Assembly: GCF_023534745.1 (NCBI RefSeq)
Contig: NZ_JAMHJQ010000011.1
Coordinates: 263,726 to 312,845, forward strand
Length of the DNA: 49,120 nucleotides
Reading direction: 5' to 3'
Source: Streptomyces sp. 35G-GA-8
GTDB lineage: Bacteria; Actinomycetota; Actinomycetes; Streptomycetales; Streptomycetaceae
Part shown: in pieces, positions 47,089 to 49,120 of the stretch
Position numbering within the stretch: position 1 is the first letter of the stretch
How the letters are laid out: the number at the start of each line of letters is the position of its first letter
The notes under the pieces: model-generated
What the model was told of the DNA's origin: nothing
The model's input: only the letters and a program-made list of their open reading frames with translations
Databases searched by the model: none
Translations under genes and position numbers: made by a program

Positions 47089-48126
47089 ATGACGGACTAC
47101 TACCGCGGCAGCGGCGACGAAGGCAGTGAACAGCAGCACCCCGCCCAGGGTTTCCAGGGGCAGGGGTTCCAGGGCTCGGCGTTCCCGCCGCCGCCCTCGT
47201 ACGGTCCTACCGTTCCGGCCGACGGCGCCGTCACCACTCACCGGCGCGCGAGGCGTCCGGTGGCGCTGCTCGCCGCCGTGGCGATCGCCGCCGCGGTCGT
47301 CGGCGGTGGTACGGCGGCGCTGGTCGGGAACTACGCCGGCGGCGGCACCGACAGTGCCGGCACGTCGGTCAGCGGGACCACCGTCTCGCAGAGCAGCGCG
47401 GGGACGGTGGCCGGGGTCGCCCAGGCCGTGGCACCCGCCATCGTCGAGATCAACGCGACCTCCACGAGCGGTGAGTCCACCGGCTCGGGCGTGATCATCA
47501 CGTCCGACGGCGAAATCGTCACGAACAACCATGTGATCTCCGGTGCCTCCTCGATAAAGGTCCAGCTCAGCACGGGGAAGACCTATACCGCCCAGGTCGT
47601 GGGCACCGACGCGGACAAGGATCTCGCGCTGATCAAGCTGGAGGGCGCGAGCGGCCTCAAGACGGCCACGCTCGGCAACTCCGACCAGGTGAAGGTCGGT
47701 GACCAGGTCGTGGCGATCGGCTCCCCCGAGGGTCTGACCGGCACCGTCACCAGCGGCATCATCTCGGCGCTCAACCGCGATGTCACCGTGGCCAAGGACG
47801 AGGACCAGGGGCAGCAGCTGCCGCAGCGGGGCGGGGGGAACTGGCCGTTCGAGTTCGGCGGGCAGCAGTTCAACGGGGACACCGGCTCCTCGAAGACCAC
47901 GTACAAGGCGCTCCAGACGGACGCCTCCCTCAACCCGGGCAACTCGGGTGGCGCGCTGATCAATATGAACGGCGAGATCATCGGCATCAACTCCGCGATG
48001 TACGCGCCGAGTTCGGCGTCCGGGTCCGGCAGCTCCGGCGCCGGCAGCGTGGGTCTGGGCTTCGCCATCCCCGTCAACACCGTCAAGTCGGACCTCTCGG
48101 CGCTGCGCTCCGGCGGCACCAGCTGA
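47089..48126 (+). CDS. HtrA/DegP-like trypsin-type serine protease without PDZ domain
   Basis: The 345-residue protein has a Gln/Gly/Pro-rich cytoplasmic N-terminus (1-50), one membrane anchor (about 57-80), and an extracytoplasmic trypsin-like domain with the triad His148 (TNNHV), Asp178 (ADKDLALIKL) and Ser286 (NPGNSGGAL). The protein ends soon after the protease domain, and the PDZ domain of mycobacterial PepD and most HtrA proteins is absent. It should degrade or refold damaged envelope proteins under stress. I recall a similar gene beside glnR-LacI in S. coelicolor. Its promoter has OmpR-type repeats, and the response regulator gene follows 205 bases downstream. Confidence 0.94.
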   Translation: MTDYYRGSGDEGSEQQHPAQGFQGQGFQGSAFPPPPSYGPTVPADGAVTTHRRARRPVALLAAVAIAAAVVGGGTAALVGNYAGGGTDSAGTSVSGTTVSQSSAGTVAGVAQAVAPAIVEINATSTSGESTGSGVIITSDGEIVTNNHVISGASSIKVQLSTGKTYTAQVVGTDADKDLALIKLEGASGLKTATLGNSDQVKVGDQVVAIGSPEGLTGTVTSGIISALNRDVTVAKDEDQGQQLPQRGGGNWPFEFGGQQFNGDTGSSKTTYKALQTDASLNPGNSGGALINMNGEIIGINSAMYAPSSASGSGSSGAGSVGLGFAIPVNTVKSDLSALRSGGTS

Positions 48127-48241
48127 TCCCCGGGGGGAGGGACGCGGTACGAGCCACCGGGCGCGAGCCGTCGTGGAGCGAGCGTGCGACGCTGGTGGTA
48201 CGGACCGCGCCCGGCCGGCACCGGCCGCGTGCCGGGTCGTG

Positions 48242-48300
48242 CGACCGTTGACCTTGCGCGACCGTTGCCCCACCATTGCCCGACCGTTTCACCGACCGTT
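48242..48300. repeat. Four CGACCGTT repeats before the response regulator gene
   Basis: CGACCGTT occurs at 48242, 48259, 48281 and 48293, with irregular spacing (17, 22, 12). The last two are part of a 12-bp repeat CGACCGTTTCAC. They may be binding sites or a recent small duplication in the leader region. Confidence 0.5.
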
Positions 48301-48331
48301 TCACCGAGCCGACTGACGAGGTAGTAGCGAC

Positions 48332-49120
48332 ATGAGTGCCGCCGAAGGCGATCCTCAGCGGATCCTGATCGTCGACGACGAGCCCGCCGTACGCGAGGCC
48401 CTCCAGCGAAGCCTCGCCTTCGACGGATACGGGACCGAGGTCGCCGTCGACGGGGTCGACGCGCTCGGCAAGGCCGCGGCCTACGGTCCCGATCTGATCG
48501 TCCTCGACATCCAGATGCCCCGGATGGACGGCCTGACGGCGGCCCGCAGGCTCCGGGGCAGCGGCTCGAAGGTGCCGATCCTGATGCTGACGGCCCGCGA
48601 CACGGTCGGTGACCGGGTCACGGGGCTGGACGCGGGCGCCGACGATTACCTGGTCAAACCCTTCGAGCTGGACGAACTGTTCGCCCGGATCCGCGCCCTG
48701 CTGCGACGCAGCTCGTACGCGGCGGCCTCGCCCGGCGATCAGCCCGACGACGATGTGCTGTCCTTCGCCGATCTGCGGATGGACCTGACGACGCGCGAAG
48801 TGACGCGCGGATCCCGCCGGGTGGAGCTGACCCGTACCGAATTCACCCTGCTGGAGATGTTCCTCTCGCACCCGAGGCAGGTGCTGACCCGGGAGCAGAT
48901 CCTCAAGGCGGTGTGGGGCTTCGACTTCGAGCCGAGCTCCAACTCCCTGGATGTGTACGTGATGTATCTGCGCCGGAAGACGGAGAGCGGCGGAGAACCC
49001 CGGCTGGTCCACACGGTGCGGGGTGTGGGGTACGCGCTGCGCGCCGACGCGGGGAGCGGCGGCGCGGGCGGGGCGGGCGCGGGCGGCGGGGCGGGTGCCG
49101 GCGGCACGGCGGGTGCCGGC
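48332..49120 (+). CDS. OmpR-family response regulator, MprA-like (cut by window edge)
   Basis: From ATG 48332 the frame is open for 263 codons to the end of the window. The receiver (about 9-125) has the acidic pair IVDDE, phospho-acceptor Asp59 (LIVLDIQMP), Thr in MLTARD and Lys in LVKPFE. The winged helix (about 145-235) reads [51 protein letters not shown]. This resembles MprA/TcrA-type envelope-stress regulators. The protein then enters a Gly/Ala tail ([17 protein letters not shown]), unusual for the family. A histidine kinase gene is expected just outside the window. Spacing and the phased repeats before htrA suggest that it controls the protease. Confidence 0.9.
   Translation, partial: MSAAEGDPQRILIVDDEPAVREALQRSLAFDGYGTEVAVDGVDALGKAAAYGPDLIVLDIQMPRMDGLTAARRLRGSGSKVPILMLTARDTVGDRVTGLDAGADDYLVKPFELDELFARIRALLRRSSYAAASPGDQPDDDVLSFADLRMDLTTREVTRGSRRVELTRTEFTLLEMFLSHPRQVLTREQILKAVWGFDFEPSSNSLDVYVMYLRRKTESGGEPRLVHTVRGVGYALRADAGSGGAGGAGAGGGAGAGGTAGAG

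Noticed and set aside
1-49120. tRNA, rRNA and insertion sequences
   Set aside because: No cloverleaf-like gene, rRNA segment, transposase-like protein or terminal inverted repeat with target duplication was recognised by eye.

Overview
The window is chromosomal DNA of a Streptomyces or close relative. GC content is very high, codon third positions are almost all G or C, many genes start with GTG, Tat and lipoprotein signals are present, and several genes are recognisable actinomycete markers: mshA (mycothiol), rsiG (c-di-GMP-responsive anti-sigma of WhiG), nur (nickel regulator), glnR (nitrogen regulator), an hbhA-like gene and a helR-type HelD. No rRNA, tRNA, CRISPR array or insertion sequence was seen. 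Both window edges cut a gene.

Left part (1-9.8 kb): the N-terminus of a Tat-exported protein, a secreted beta-helix (pectate-lyase-like) protein, a YbjN protein, mshA, a methyltransferase, a secreted NlpC/P60 hydrolase, a receiver/SpoIIE phosphatase, and the unit XRE regulator - HbhA-like - DUF2516. That last unit keeps the order of Mycobacterium tuberculosis Rv0474-Rv0475-Rv0476 and has a 20-bp palindrome in front of it.

Middle part (9.8-32.5 kb) looks accessory: a SMI1/KNR4 protein, a zone of decayed genes (DUF5958 remnant), a GNAT protein, a thioredoxin-reductase-like flavoprotein divergent from an XRE-cupin regulator, two further methyltransferases, a lipoprotein, two HelD-type RNA polymerase-remodelling ATPases (the first preceded by a rifamycin-associated element), three TetR regulators, an ECF sigma factor divergent from an Old-Yellow-Enzyme homologue, a quinone-oxidoreductase-like gene, a DrrAB-like ABC exporter, an Eis-like acetyltransferase and an asparaginase. 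The block reads as a set of antibiotic, redox and stress-response modules, most with their own regulator.

Right part (32.7-49.1 kb) is core-like: rsiG, dtd, ygfZ, nur, a nitrobindin-like protein, a 33-residue membrane protein, DsrE, DUF3099, a sulfur-transfer operon (rhodanese plus DUF1416/SseC) headed by a cysteine-containing leader peptide, DUF2993, a Q/G-rich membrane protein, MoaD joined in frame to an alpha/beta hydrolase, glnR with a coupled upstream mini-ORF, a LacI regulator, a GntR plus UTRA-only pair, an anti-sigma-like ATPase, and an HtrA-type protease next to an OmpR-type response regulator resembling the MprA-PepD stress module.

Themes running through the window are leaderless starts (a TAnnnT box 6-8 nt before the start codon), short tandem repeats that straddle stop codons, and perfect inverted repeats in front of regulator genes. 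The most interesting signals are the mirror-image ECF promoter at 22173-22246, the rifamycin element of helR, the leader peptide of the sulfurtransferase operon and the hydrolase-MoaD joined frame.
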